The notes under the pieces: model-generated
The model's input: only the letters and a program-made list of their open reading frames with translations
Database searches by the model: none
Told to the model about the DNA's origin: nothing
Translations under genes and position numbers: made by a program
In this document: piece after piece, positions 54,218-62,527 of the stretch
How the letters are laid out: each line of letters begins with the position of its first letter
Numbering within the stretch: the first letter of the stretch is position 1
Assembly (NCBI RefSeq): GCF_000227295.1
Contig: NZ_JH165054.1
Location: 1,486,550 to 1,550,549 of the forward strand
Length of the DNA stretch: 64,000 bases
From: Cutibacterium avidum ATCC 25577
Lineage (GTDB): Bacteria; Actinomycetota; Actinomycetes; Propionibacteriales; Propionibacteriaceae
Direction: 5' to 3'

Positions 54218-56323
54218 TCATCGCCTCCTGTCGCGGGTTCGTCGGATGAGTTCTTCCTGAAGGTCGGCCAGCATCGTGCCGTCGGGCCCGCGGGAGACCT
54301 CGGTCCAGGTGCGGTCCTGCAGGTGCCAGGACACCGTCCCCGGGTCGAAGGCCCTCTCGAACAACTCTTCGACCTCTGCCACGTGTTGCTTGTTCGACAA
54401 CCCGACGAGGGCTTCCACGCGGCGGTCGAGGTTGCGGTGCATGAGATCGGCCGACCCAATGGCGACCATTGGACGACCACCGTTGGCGAACCAGAAGACA
54501 CGAGAGTGTTCGAGGAACCGCCCCAACACCGAGACGACGCGAATGTTCTCGCTCAAACCGGGCACCCCAGGACGGATGGCGCAGATGCCGCGTACCCACA
54601 GGTCCACCGGTACCCCGGCGCGAGAGGCCCGGTAGAGGGCATCAATGACGCGCTCGTCGACGATCGAGTTGACCTTGATCTTCACACCGGCCGGCAGACC
54701 AGCCTTCTTGTTCTCGATTTCGTGCTCGATGGCGTCGACGATGCCGCTGCGAATGCTCTCGGGGGCCACCAGCAGTCGGCGGTAACGCTTCTCGGCGGTC
54801 ATCCCGGACAGGTGGTTGAAGAGCCTCGCGACGTCCTCGGTGATGATCGGATTGGACGTCAGCAGTCCCAGGTCCTCGTACTGACGAGCGGTCTTGGGGT
54901 TGTAGTTGCCAGTGCCGATGTGGGCGTAACGACGCAGTCCCTCACCCTCGTCACGGATGGCCATAGCCAGCTTGCAATGGGTCTTGAGGCCGACCATGCC
55001 GTAGACGACGTGGACTCCGGCACGTTCCAGTACCCGCGCCCAGGTGATGTTGGCCTGCTCGTCGAATCTGGCCTTGATCTCCACGACGGCCAACACCTGC
55101 TTGCCGGCCTCAGCGGCGTCAACGAGGGCGTCGATGATGGGGGAGTCGCCAGAGGTGCGGTACAGGGTCTGCTTGATGGCCAGGACCTGGGGATCGTGGG
55201 CGGCCTGCTCGATGAACCGCTGCACGCTGGTGGCGAAGGAGTCGTACGGGTGGTGCACCAGGACGTCACGACGACGAATGGCCGCAAACATGTCTGCCGG
55301 GCGAGCCGTCTCGACCTCGGCCAGGTGCGGATGGGTGATGGGCAGGAAGTTCGGGTAGGACAGGTCGTCACGGTCGACGTCAGCCAGGGAGAACAGGCCG
55401 GTGAGGTCAAGTGGGGAAGGAAGCCGGAAGACCTCCTTGTCCTTGATATCGAGCTCACGGGTGAGCAGGGTGAGCATCTCGTCGGTGATGTCGTCCTGCA
55501 CCTCGAGGCGTACCGGGGGACGTCCCACCTTGCGGCGCAGCAGCTCCTTCTCGAGGGCGAAGAGCAGGTTCTCGGCGTCGTCCTCCTCGACCTCGAGGTC
55601 CTCGTTGCGGGTGACGCGGAAGGTGGTGTGCTGCAGCACATGCATGCCGGTGAACAGCTGGTCCAGGTGACGGCTGATGATCTCCTCGAGGGGGAGGAAT
55701 CGTCCTTCACCCAGGTTGACCAGACGAGGTAGCACCGACGGCACCTTGACCCGGGCGAACTGCTCGGCCCCGGTGATGGGGTTGGCCAGCATGACGGCCA
55801 GGTTGATCGACAGGCCGCGGATGTAGGGGAAGGGGTGCGACGGATCGACGGCCAGCGGGGTGAGGATCGGGAAGATCCGCTCCGAGAAGAGGGTGCGCAT
55901 CCGGCCCTTCTCGTTGTCGGTCAGCTCCGACCAGCGCAGAATCTCGATGCCCTCGGCGGCCAGGCCCGGACGGACCTCCTCAGCGAAGACGCGGGATTGC
56001 TCAGCGACGAGGTCGTGGGTCCGAGCGAGGATCGCGTCATGGAGCTCGCGCGGCAGCAGACCGGCAACTGATGGGACGGCGACTCCGGCGTCGATACGGC
56101 GTTTGAGGCCAGCGACGCGCACCATGAAGAACTCGTCAAGATTGGACGAGAAGATGGCCAGGAACTTCGCCCGTTCCAACAGTGGAATGCGCTCGGCATC
56201 TCGGGCAAGATCCAGCACCCGCTCGTTGAAGGCGAGCCATGACAGCTCGCGATCGCTGTAGCGATCCTCCGGCAGCTCGTCGGTGGGAGTCGGGGACACT
56301 CCGGGGTTGGACTTCTTGGCCAT
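54218..56323 (-). CDS. ppk: polyphosphate kinase 1
   Basis: A 701-residue enzyme that reversibly polymerises ATP phosphate. The early segment [17 protein letters not shown] is typical. The phosphorylated His is in [16 protein letters not shown], and the second active His in [15 protein letters not shown] 56323 has AAGGAG seven bases upstream. The region before it contains two tandem 18-bp palindromic units that may be operators. Confidence 0.96.
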   Translation of the reverse strand: MAKKSNPGVSPTPTDELPEDRYSDRELSWLAFNERVLDLARDAERIPLLERAKFLAIFSSNLDEFFMVRVAGLKRRIDAGVAVPSVAGLLPRELHDAILARTHDLVAEQSRVFAEEVRPGLAAEGIEILRWSELTDNEKGRMRTLFSERIFPILTPLAVDPSHPFPYIRGLSINLAVMLANPITGAEQFARVKVPSVLPRLVNLGEGRFLPLEEIISRHLDQLFTGMHVLQHTTFRVTRNEDLEVEEDDAENLLFALEKELLRRKVGRPPVRLEVQDDITDEMLTLLTRELDIKDKEVFRLPSPLDLTGLFSLADVDRDDLSYPNFLPITHPHLAEVETARPADMFAAIRRRDVLVHHPYDSFATSVQRFIEQAAHDPQVLAIKQTLYRTSGDSPIIDALVDAAEAGKQVLAVVEIKARFDEQANITWARVLERAGVHVVYGMVGLKTHCKLAMAIRDEGEGLRRYAHIGTGNYNPKTARQYEDLGLLTSNPIITEDVARLFNHLSGMTAEKRYRRLLVAPESIRSGIVDAIEHEIENKKAGLPAGVKIKVNSIVDERVIDALYRASRAGVPVDLWVRGICAIRPGVPGLSENIRVVSVLGRFLEHSRVFWFANGGRPMVAIGSADLMHRNLDRRVEALVGLSNKQHVAEVEELFERAFDPGTVSWHLQDRTWTEVSRGPDGTMLADLQEELIRRTRDRRR

Positions 56324-56380
56324 GGACACACTCCTTGGAGACCTGTCCGCCCGCGACGTGGTGGGCGTAGCAGGACACAA

Positions 56381-56416
56381 TCTATCTGACGATAGCTGTC
56401 TATCTGACGATAGCTG
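56381..56416. repeat. two exact 18-bp tandem repeats, each with an inner palindrome
   Basis: TCTATCTGACGATAGCTG occurs at 56381-56398 and again at 56399-56416. Each copy contains CTATC-TGAC-GATAG, a 5-bp inverted repeat. They lie between ppk and the GlnR-like gene, about 58-93 bases upstream of the ppk start, and are AT-rich for this genome, so they are strong candidates for protein binding sites at the ppk promoter. Confidence 0.85.
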
Positions 56417-56465
56417 TCCACGGCGGATGCAACCCGACGTCCGCTCCGAGAACATGCGAATGAAC

Positions 56466-57110
56466 TCAGCGTTCAGCCTGGAATCGGTACCCGACAGATC
56501 GCACCGTCTGGATGTGTCCCTCATACTCCGGGCCGACCTTGGCTCGCAGACGACGGATGTGTACGTCAACGGTTCGGGTGCCGCCGTAATAGTCGTATCC
56601 CCACACGTCCGACAGCAAGATGTCGCGAGTGAGCACTCTCCCGGGGTGACCGACGAGGTATTTCAAGAGCTCGAACTCGGTATAGGTGAGGTCGAGATCC
56701 TTGCCTCCGACGGTGGCGGTGTAACCGTCCTCGTCAACGGTGAACGGTCCCGCGACAAGCTGGTTGGTCACCTGGACGGTGAACAGGCAGCGCAGTCGGG
56801 TCTCTGCCTCGAGTGGGGTGGCCGAGTCACAGAGGAAATCGTCCATCCCCCAGTCGGGACTGATGACAGACAGGGTGTCCGGGCCAGCCAGCAAGAGGAT
56901 CGGGACTCGTCTCTCATGACATGACAGCCGCAGGCACGCCTCCCGGGCCTTGGCAGGTTCGTCATGGCAGTCGACCAGGACGATGTCGACTCCCTCCAGG
57001 TGGGACAGACATTCCCGTATGTCGTCGTAGCGGGTGATGCTGTGTGGAAGCAGTTCCAGGGCCTGGGGAAGCGGGGCGTCCAGGGGACCCAGCAGGGACA
57101 GTCGTGCCAT
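56466..57110 (-). CDS. glnR: GlnR-like orphan winged-helix response regulator
   Basis: A 214-residue OmpR-type protein. The receiver domain is atypical: it has [11 protein letters not shown] and the PDWGMDDFL segment seen in GlnR, but lacks the full acidic pocket and the conserved Lys. The C-terminal winged helix is strong ([40 protein letters not shown]). No sensor kinase is nearby. In actinomycetes GlnR controls nitrogen genes and is linked to phosphate control. ATG 57110 follows GGAGGG. Confidence 0.82.
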   Translation of the reverse strand: MARLSLLGPLDAPLPQALELLPHSITRYDDIRECLSHLEGVDIVLVDCHDEPAKAREACLRLSCHERRVPILLLAGPDTLSVISPDWGMDDFLCDSATPLEAETRLRCLFTVQVTNQLVAGPFTVDEDGYTATVGGKDLDLTYTEFELLKYLVGHPGRVLTRDILLSDVWGYDYYGGTRTVDVHIRRLRAKVGPEYEGHIQTVRSVGYRFQAER

Positions 57111-57202
57111 CCGGATGCCCTCCATGTCGTCTAAGAGCCAGAGCCGTGATGCACCCCATCATCCCACGGCCATCTAGGCCGTCTCATGATGTCAGCACTA
57201 CC

Positions 57203-58105
57203 ATGGCTGGAGTGACGAGGATGCCTGACGAGTGGTTCCGTCCGGACGAGGAGGAGTCCGGACCGGATGAGCCTCGCCGTGCGGACGAGTCCGAACTGGC
57301 GTCCGAGTCGTCAGATTCAGCTCCTCGGCACGCTGACACAGGGGACAGTTCTGTCAGCACGACGACAAGTGGGTCGGTTCGTGTCATCAACGATGACACT
57401 GGACCAAGCGTCGTCGTCGGTCACGCCCGCGTCACCGGAGCGGCCGCAGCTGTACGGCGGCATCGGTTCCCCGTCTGGACATTGATGGTCGCGGCAGCCC
57501 TCGTCGTCGGTTTGGTGTTGGGCACCTTCATCACCCAGTCCCGCGACGGTACCGGCGCGGTCAAGGTGGCGCCGACCCAAGCCTCGCCTGCGGCGACGAT
57601 CTCGGCAGCGATGCCCTACCAAGGTCCGGGCAGGCCCATTCGTGGTCTCAAGGCGACGGCCTCGTGCGTGTCCGATCCGGCCGTCGATTCCGAACATCAC
57701 CTGGTGAGGTACGACTCCGAGTACGTGGTCGACGACAAACCGCAGACGGCCTGGCGATGCAATGGATCCGGCGAAGGTCAACAGATCACCCTGACCATGC
57801 CGCGGCCGTCCCGGATCGTGGGGGTCGGATTGATCAACGGCTATGCCAAGGTCTATGGCGACGTCAACCTGTATCCGCAGTACCGGCGGGTGCGGACGGT
57901 GCGCTGGACGCTGCCGGACGGCACGTGGTTCGACCAGGACTTCACCGATGACGACGAGTCGATCCAGAAGGTCATGATCTCCCCACACGCCGTCAAGGGG
58001 GACATCACTCTGACCATCATTGCCACGACCGAGCCGGGGCTGCTCGGGGAGCCAACTCGCGATTCCGTCCTCATCTCCTCAGTCCAGGTTTACGAGGAGG
58101 GCTGA
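57203..58105 (+). CDS. membrane-anchored NADase-type glycan-binding (discoidin-like) protein
   Basis: A protein of about 300 residues with an acidic, disordered cytoplasmic start of about 95 residues, one membrane helix near 95-117 (VWTLMVAAALVVGLVLG), and an extracellular beta-sandwich of about 150 residues. The domain contains DDKPQTAWRCNGSGEGQQIT and VGVGLINGYAKVYGDVNLYP, matching what is annotated as an NADase-type glycan-binding domain. No enzyme domain is attached. Start is ATG 57203 or 57221; GGAG before the latter is a good site. Confidence 0.75.
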   Translation: MAGVTRMPDEWFRPDEEESGPDEPRRADESELASESSDSAPRHADTGDSSVSTTTSGSVRVINDDTGPSVVVGHARVTGAAAAVRRHRFPVWTLMVAAALVVGLVLGTFITQSRDGTGAVKVAPTQASPAATISAAMPYQGPGRPIRGLKATASCVSDPAVDSEHHLVRYDSEYVVDDKPQTAWRCNGSGEGQQITLTMPRPSRIVGVGLINGYAKVYGDVNLYPQYRRVRTVRWTLPDGTWFDQDFTDDDESIQKVMISPHAVKGDITLTIIATTEPGLLGEPTRDSVLISSVQVYEEG

Positions 58106-58114
58106 CAGGCAGGT

Positions 58115-58552
58115 TCAGCGCCAGTCGTCGGTGTCGATGAGGATCGTCATCGGGCCGTCGTTGACCAGGCTGACCTTCATGTCGGCGCCGAAAACACCGG
58201 TCTCGACATGCGCACCCAGCCCGCGCAGGTGGGAAACGAAGTGGTCGATCAGAGGCTCCGAGACGGGGCCGGGTGCGGCTGCGTTCCACGATGGCCGACG
58301 CCCCTTCCGCGTGCTTGCATAGAGGGTGAACTGGCTGACGACAAGGACCGGAGCATCGATGTCGCTGGCTGACTTCTCGTCATCAAGGATGCGCAGACCC
58401 CAGATCTTCTCGGCGAGTTTCTCGGCGTCGGCAGTGGTGTCGGTGCCGGTCACTCCCACCAGCACGACGAGTCCGGGACTGGGCAGGGCTCCGACCGCTT
58501 GACCCTCGACGGTGACCTCTGCACTGTTTGCTCTCTGAATGACGACTCGCAC
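58115..58552 (-). CDS. dtd: D-aminoacyl-tRNA deacylase
   Basis: A 145-residue proofreading enzyme that removes D-amino acids from tRNA. The SQFTLYAST active-site motif and the second motif [13 protein letters not shown] are both present. Start is GTG at 58552. It converges on the preceding gene with nine bases between stops. Confidence 0.93.
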   Translation of the reverse strand: MRVVIQRANSAEVTVEGQAVGALPSPGLVVLVGVTGTDTTADAEKLAEKIWGLRILDDEKSASDIDAPVLVVSQFTLYASTRKGRRPSWNAAAPGPVSEPLIDHFVSHLRGLGAHVETGVFGADMKVSLVNDGPMTILIDTDDWR

Positions 58553-58591
58553 GGAATCGAGTCTACGGAGCGAACCTCGTAGAATCAGTGT

Positions 58592-58696
58592 GTGGCTGTA
58601 GCTGATCTCGTGGTTCTGGTGACTGTCGCCGTGATAGGTGCCGTGTTGCCGCTCGTTGCTGTGACGCGAGTTCTCGTTGCAGCCTGGCGCGGCTGA
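58592..58696 (+). CDS. possible leaderless 34-residue hydrophobic peptide
   Basis: The frame from GTG 58592 encodes [20 protein letters not shown], then [14 protein letters not shown], a single membrane-helix peptide with a basic C terminus. A good -10 (TAGAAT, 58580-58585) is seven bases before the GTG, the spacing of leaderless actinobacterial mRNAs. No homologue is recalled, so it remains a candidate. Confidence 0.35.
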   Translation: MAVADLVVLVTVAVIGAVLPLVAVTRVLVAAWRG

Positions 58697-58745
58697 ATCC
58701 GCAGCTCTCAGTACCTGACGAAACTCCTACCCGACACGAGGACTC

Positions 58746-59246
58746 ATGCCCTTCCAGATTCCTGACGACCTGAATCGTGATCTCATGCCCTTGGCCTGGA
58801 TGATCGGCCACTGGGAAGGTGAAGGACACGGTAGCACCCCCGAGAACGGTGAGTTCAGCTTCGGGTGTCAGGTCGACTTCACCGAGAACGGCGGGGATTA
58901 CCTGCACTACATCTGCCAGACCTTCACCACGAACCCCGACGGCACCCCGGCTGCTCCGCTGCGTATGGAGACCGGTTTCTGGCGTCCCAACGTCGACACC
59001 CGCAAGATTGACGTCCTGATGGTCGCCCCGGAGGGCTGGGCCGAGGTCTGGACCGGGAACATTGACGGAGCCAAGATTGAGCTCGTCACCGACGCCGTCG
59101 CCCGCACCGAGGACGCCCTGGTGCCCTATACCGGTGGTCAGCGTCTCTACGGCCAGGTCGAGGGAGACCTGCTGTGGACCTTCGATCGTGCGACCACGGA
59201 AGCTCCGCTGCAGCCTTACATGTGGGCTCGCCTCAAGAGGGCCTGA
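58746..59246 (+). CDS. FABP/nitrobindin-like family protein
   Basis: A 166-residue beta-barrel protein. It opens DLMPLAWMIGHWEGEGHGST, the actinobacterial FABP/nitrobindin signature, and ends PYMWARLKRA. Nitrobindins bind haem through a His near the C terminus; that His is not obvious here, so ligand binding may differ, as in Rv0813c-like proteins. ATG 58746 has GAGGA upstream. It is transcribed toward the YgfZ-like gene one base away. Confidence 0.85.
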   Translation: MPFQIPDDLNRDLMPLAWMIGHWEGEGHGSTPENGEFSFGCQVDFTENGGDYLHYICQTFTTNPDGTPAAPLRMETGFWRPNVDTRKIDVLMVAPEGWAEVWTGNIDGAKIELVTDAVARTEDALVPYTGGQRLYGQVEGDLLWTFDRATTEAPLQPYMWARLKRA

Positions 59247-59247
59247 G

Positions 59248-60192
59248 ATGGCTGCCCCCGTGCTGCTGACCGACGGACCCGACGCCGGTCTGGTCTCTCA
59301 CGTTGCCAATCCAGTCGCCGAGCAGCGGTTGATGACTGACGGTGGCGGATGGTTGGAGCTGTCCAACCGTGAGGTATTCACGGTCACCGGAGCTGACCGA
59401 CTGGGATGGTTGCACTCGTTGACCTCCCAATACCTCGACGGTCTGGAGCCTGGGCTCACGACGACGAGTCTGGTGCTGTCACCGACCGGTCACGTCGAGC
59501 ATGTCATGCACGGTGTCGACGACGGCGAAACCTTCTGGGGTTGGACCGAGCCTGGACGGGGAGCCGACCTGGTCGCCTGGCTGGACTCGATGCGTTTCAT
59601 GATGCGCGTCGAGGTGGCTCTGCGCCCGGACATGACCGTTCGCTGGTTCGCCTCGAGGGTTACGACGCCGACGGATGCCGTCATCCTTGATTCCGAGGTG
59701 GCCGGTGGACACGAAGCCATCCTCCCGTCCGGTACTCCCGCCGCCGACGAGCTCGAGCAGGTCGGTGTGCTGGCATGGGAGGCGCTGCGCATCGCCGCTG
59801 GGATTCCTCGTATCGGCATCGACACGGACGAGCGCACTATCCCCAACGAGATCGGCCTGTACGGCACCCATCTCGACAAGGGGTGTTACCGCGGTCAGGA
59901 GACCGTCGCCCGGGTGTACAACCTGGGGCGTCCGCCGCGGCGGCTGACCTTGCTGCAGCTTGACGGTTCCCGCGCCGAGCTCCCGGCGATCGGCTCTGAG
60001 GTCCACGCCGGTGGGCGTCGTGTCGGCGTCATGGGATCGTCTGCAACTCATCATGTTGACGGCCCCATTGGCCTTGCCCTAGTGCGTCGCGGAGTCGACG
60101 TGAGCCTGGATATGGAGATTGATGGGATCGCTGCTGGTCAGGAACCACTTGTCGACCCGGAGGTCGGCTTGCATGTTTGCCCGGTAGTGTGA
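59248..60192 (+). CDS. YgfZ/GcvT-like folate-binding protein
   Basis: A 314-residue protein of the IscA/YgfZ iron-sulfur repair family. The hallmark KGCYRGQETVARVYNLG (usually KGCYTGQE) is at about 211-227; the preceding half has the GcvT-like fold (GADRLGWLHSLTSQYLDGL). It helps Fe-S cluster repair or assembly in a folate-dependent manner. ATG 59248 begins right after the upstream stop. Confidence 0.9.
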   Translation: MAAPVLLTDGPDAGLVSHVANPVAEQRLMTDGGGWLELSNREVFTVTGADRLGWLHSLTSQYLDGLEPGLTTTSLVLSPTGHVEHVMHGVDDGETFWGWTEPGRGADLVAWLDSMRFMMRVEVALRPDMTVRWFASRVTTPTDAVILDSEVAGGHEAILPSGTPAADELEQVGVLAWEALRIAAGIPRIGIDTDERTIPNEIGLYGTHLDKGCYRGQETVARVYNLGRPPRRLTLLQLDGSRAELPAIGSEVHAGGRRVGVMGSSATHHVDGPIGLALVRRGVDVSLDMEIDGIAAGQEPLVDPEVGLHVCPVV

Positions 60193-60232
60193 GCCCGTGC
60201 CCCTGTGATCAGCAGGGTCGAGGAGGAAATAC

Positions 60233-61618
60233 GTGAAGACGGATTATTTCAACCGCACGCAGAAATTGGTGACGGTCCTTGTTGACGTCATCGTCTTCGT
60301 GGCTGGAATTTTCCTGTCGTTCTGGATGCGTTTCGGGATGGTTATTCCGCAGCGTAATCTGGACGACGGAAAAGCTGCGCTTATGGCGTCGGTGATTGCA
60401 TTCCTCATTGTCAACGTTCTGTCTGGCGTTTATGTTCTGTACAACAAGACGCTCCTTGACATCGGGATCATCACTGTCGTGGACCAGGTCATGGTGACGA
60501 TCATCATCATGGCGCTGACCTTCTTCGGGCGCTGGTTCGCCTTCCCGCGCTCGGTCCTCCTCATCAACCTGCTGGTCGGGATAGTTCTGCTGTTCCTGTG
60601 GCGCAGCATCGAGTTTGTTGCCTATCGCCGCTTGCGAGGGGCTAAACGAGTGATGCTGCTCGGTCCGCCGGAGATGCTTAATCGGGCCGTCATGAACTAC
60701 ATGGCCAACAAGGCGACCCGTCATCGCCTCACCCATGTGGTGCGTGGTCACTACCTGGGGCAGATTCGGACTCATATTGATGAATTCGACACCGCCCATG
60801 TCTCCGATGACATTCCTGCTTCCGAACGAGTTGCCATTTACGACTTGCTGCTGAGCGAGGACAAAGAGATCTTCATGTCGACCTCGTTCGAGCACATGAT
60901 GCTCATCAATCCGACGATCATGTCGATCGAGGACGAGACGATTATTGCTGCCAGCCCGTTCAAGATTCCGGCAGAAATGGATATCGTCAAGCGGTTCTTC
61001 GACATCGTGCTGTCACTGATCGCCCTGGTGATCCTCTCTCCCCTCATGCTCATCACGGCGATCCTGGTGAAGGCCAGCTCTCCCGGCCCGGTGTTCTACC
61101 GTCAGACCCGTATCACCAAGGACGGCAGGGAATTCAAGATCCTCAAGTTCCGCTCCATGGGAGTGACGGCCGAGAAGGAGTCCGGCCCGATGCTGGCCAC
61201 CTCCGATGACCCACGCGTCACCCCGGTCGGCAAGTACCTGCGCAGCCTGCGTATCGACGAGATCCCGCAGCTCATCAACGTGCTCATTGGCGACATGTCT
61301 ATCGTCGGACCGCGCCCGGAGCGCCCTTTCTTCGTCGATCAGTTCCAGGAGCAGAACGCCCACTACAAGTTGCGCCACAACGTGCGTGCCGGCATCACGG
61401 GGTACGCGCAGGTCTACGGCAAGTACGCCTCGGACTTCGCCGCCAAGCTCAACTTCGATCTCATCTACATCAAGCAGTACTCACTCCTCCTTGACGTCAA
61501 GATCATGATCCAGACGATCAAGATCCTCTTCGACAAGGTGTCCTCGCGAGGCGTTGACGAGACGGCCGAGCCGGACGAGAACATTCACCTGCCCGCCGAG
61601 GTTCAGCAGCTCGACTGA
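60233..61618 (+). CDS. polyprenyl-phosphate sugar transferase (exopolysaccharide initiating enzyme)
   Basis: A 461-residue WcaJ/CpsE-type membrane transferase. There are four or five helices at the N terminus, then the catalytic bacterial sugar transferase domain after about residue 245: KRFFDIVLSLIALVILSPLM, KASSPGPVFYRQTR, KILKFRSM, LRIDEIPQLINVLIGDMSIV, GPRPERPFF. It moves a sugar-1-phosphate to undecaprenyl phosphate. Start GTG 60233 follows AGGAGGAAAT. No other polysaccharide genes are adjacent, and its first third is less GC-rich than its neighbours. Confidence 0.9.
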   Translation: MKTDYFNRTQKLVTVLVDVIVFVAGIFLSFWMRFGMVIPQRNLDDGKAALMASVIAFLIVNVLSGVYVLYNKTLLDIGIITVVDQVMVTIIIMALTFFGRWFAFPRSVLLINLLVGIVLLFLWRSIEFVAYRRLRGAKRVMLLGPPEMLNRAVMNYMANKATRHRLTHVVRGHYLGQIRTHIDEFDTAHVSDDIPASERVAIYDLLLSEDKEIFMSTSFEHMMLINPTIMSIEDETIIAASPFKIPAEMDIVKRFFDIVLSLIALVILSPLMLITAILVKASSPGPVFYRQTRITKDGREFKILKFRSMGVTAEKESGPMLATSDDPRVTPVGKYLRSLRIDEIPQLINVLIGDMSIVGPRPERPFFVDQFQEQNAHYKLRHNVRAGITGYAQVYGKYASDFAAKLNFDLIYIKQYSLLLDVKIMIQTIKILFDKVSSRGVDETAEPDENIHLPAEVQQLD

Positions 61619-61650
61619 CGGGCAGGGAACGCTTTCTCTCTCCCCCCGAA

Positions 61651-62388
61651 TCAGGACTTGCGGGCAACCTTGTACTGGGCAGCCTGAGCGCGAGGTCGGA
61701 CGATCATGCGGTCGATGTTGACGTGGCTGGGAAGCCCGGAAATCCACCGCACGCACTCGGCAATGTCCTCGGCCCTCAGGGGACAGTCGACGCCTTGGTA
61801 GACCTTGTCGGCCATGGCCTGATCGCCGTGGAAACGGACGAGGGAGAATTCCTCGGTGTGCACCATGCCTGGGCTCACCTCACAGACCCGCACCGGGTGG
61901 CCACACAGCTCCAGCCGTAGTGCCTCGACGACGGCGCGCTCACCGGACTTCGCTGCACAGTATCCGGCGCCACCCTCGTAGCCCCATTCGGCAGCGGTGG
62001 AGGTAATCGTGACGATGGTTCCCTCAGCGACCTCAAGAGCCGGTAGAAGAGCCTTGGTGACCCGTCCCATGCCCAGCACATTGGTTTGATACATCGTCAT
62101 CCAGGCGTCGAGGTCAGCCTCGGTGACCGGCTCCTGACCGACGGCACCGCCAGCATTGTTGACGAGGAGGTCGAGCTTGCCGCCAGTGGTCTCGACGAGA
62201 TTGGCGACCGACTCGTCGCTGGTGACATCGCAGACCACTGCCTTTCCGCCGATCTCGGCGGCGAGGGGCTCGATGCGCTCGACGCGGCGAGCCGCACAGA
62301 TGACATGCCAGCCATCCTTGGCCAGGGCGCGTGCCGTGGCTGCGCCGATTCCCGAACTTGTTCCTGTGACCACTGCAGTCTTTGTCAT
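61651..62388 (-). CDS. SDR family NAD(P)-dependent oxidoreductase
   Basis: A 245-residue classical short-chain dehydrogenase of the YdfG-like group. Cofactor loop TGTSSGIGAATARAL at about 8-22, NNAG in LVNNAGGAV, Ser in TITSTAAE and catalytic Tyr-x3-Lys in AGYCAAKSGERAV. YdfG-like enzymes oxidise 3-hydroxy acids such as L-allo-threonine; that is only a suggestion here. It converges on the sugar transferase. Confidence 0.9.
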   Translation of the reverse strand: MTKTAVVTGTSSGIGAATARALAKDGWHVICAARRVERIEPLAAEIGGKAVVCDVTSDESVANLVETTGGKLDLLVNNAGGAVGQEPVTEADLDAWMTMYQTNVLGMGRVTKALLPALEVAEGTIVTITSTAAEWGYEGGAGYCAAKSGERAVVEALRLELCGHPVRVCEVSPGMVHTEEFSLVRFHGDQAMADKVYQGVDCPLRAEDIAECVRWISGLPSHVNIDRMIVRPRAQAAQYKVARKS

Positions 62389-62419
62389 GGCCCCATTGTC
62401 CCTGCCGGCAAGGGCATGC

Positions 62420-62511
62420 GAAAGCCCCTGTCCACCGTGAACTGTTCGTCAGCAGAAGGAATTGACTCCTCAGCCAACTTCTGGGGGCAAGTTCAACGGG
62501 ACAGGGGTTTC
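62420..62511. repeat. 92-nt imperfect long hairpin between ptsI and the SDR gene
   Basis: Nested arms pair over almost the whole element: GAAA/TTTC ends, CCCCTGTCC (62425-62433) with GGACAGGGG (62499-62507), ACCGTGAAC (62434-62442) with GTTCAACGG (62491-62499, one bulge), CAGAAG with CTTCTG near the centre, and a wobble-paired core. It starts 16 bases past the ptsI stop. It may be a terminator or a palindromic repeat element. Confidence 0.65.
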
Positions 62512-62527
62512 ACGACAACAGGCAGCG

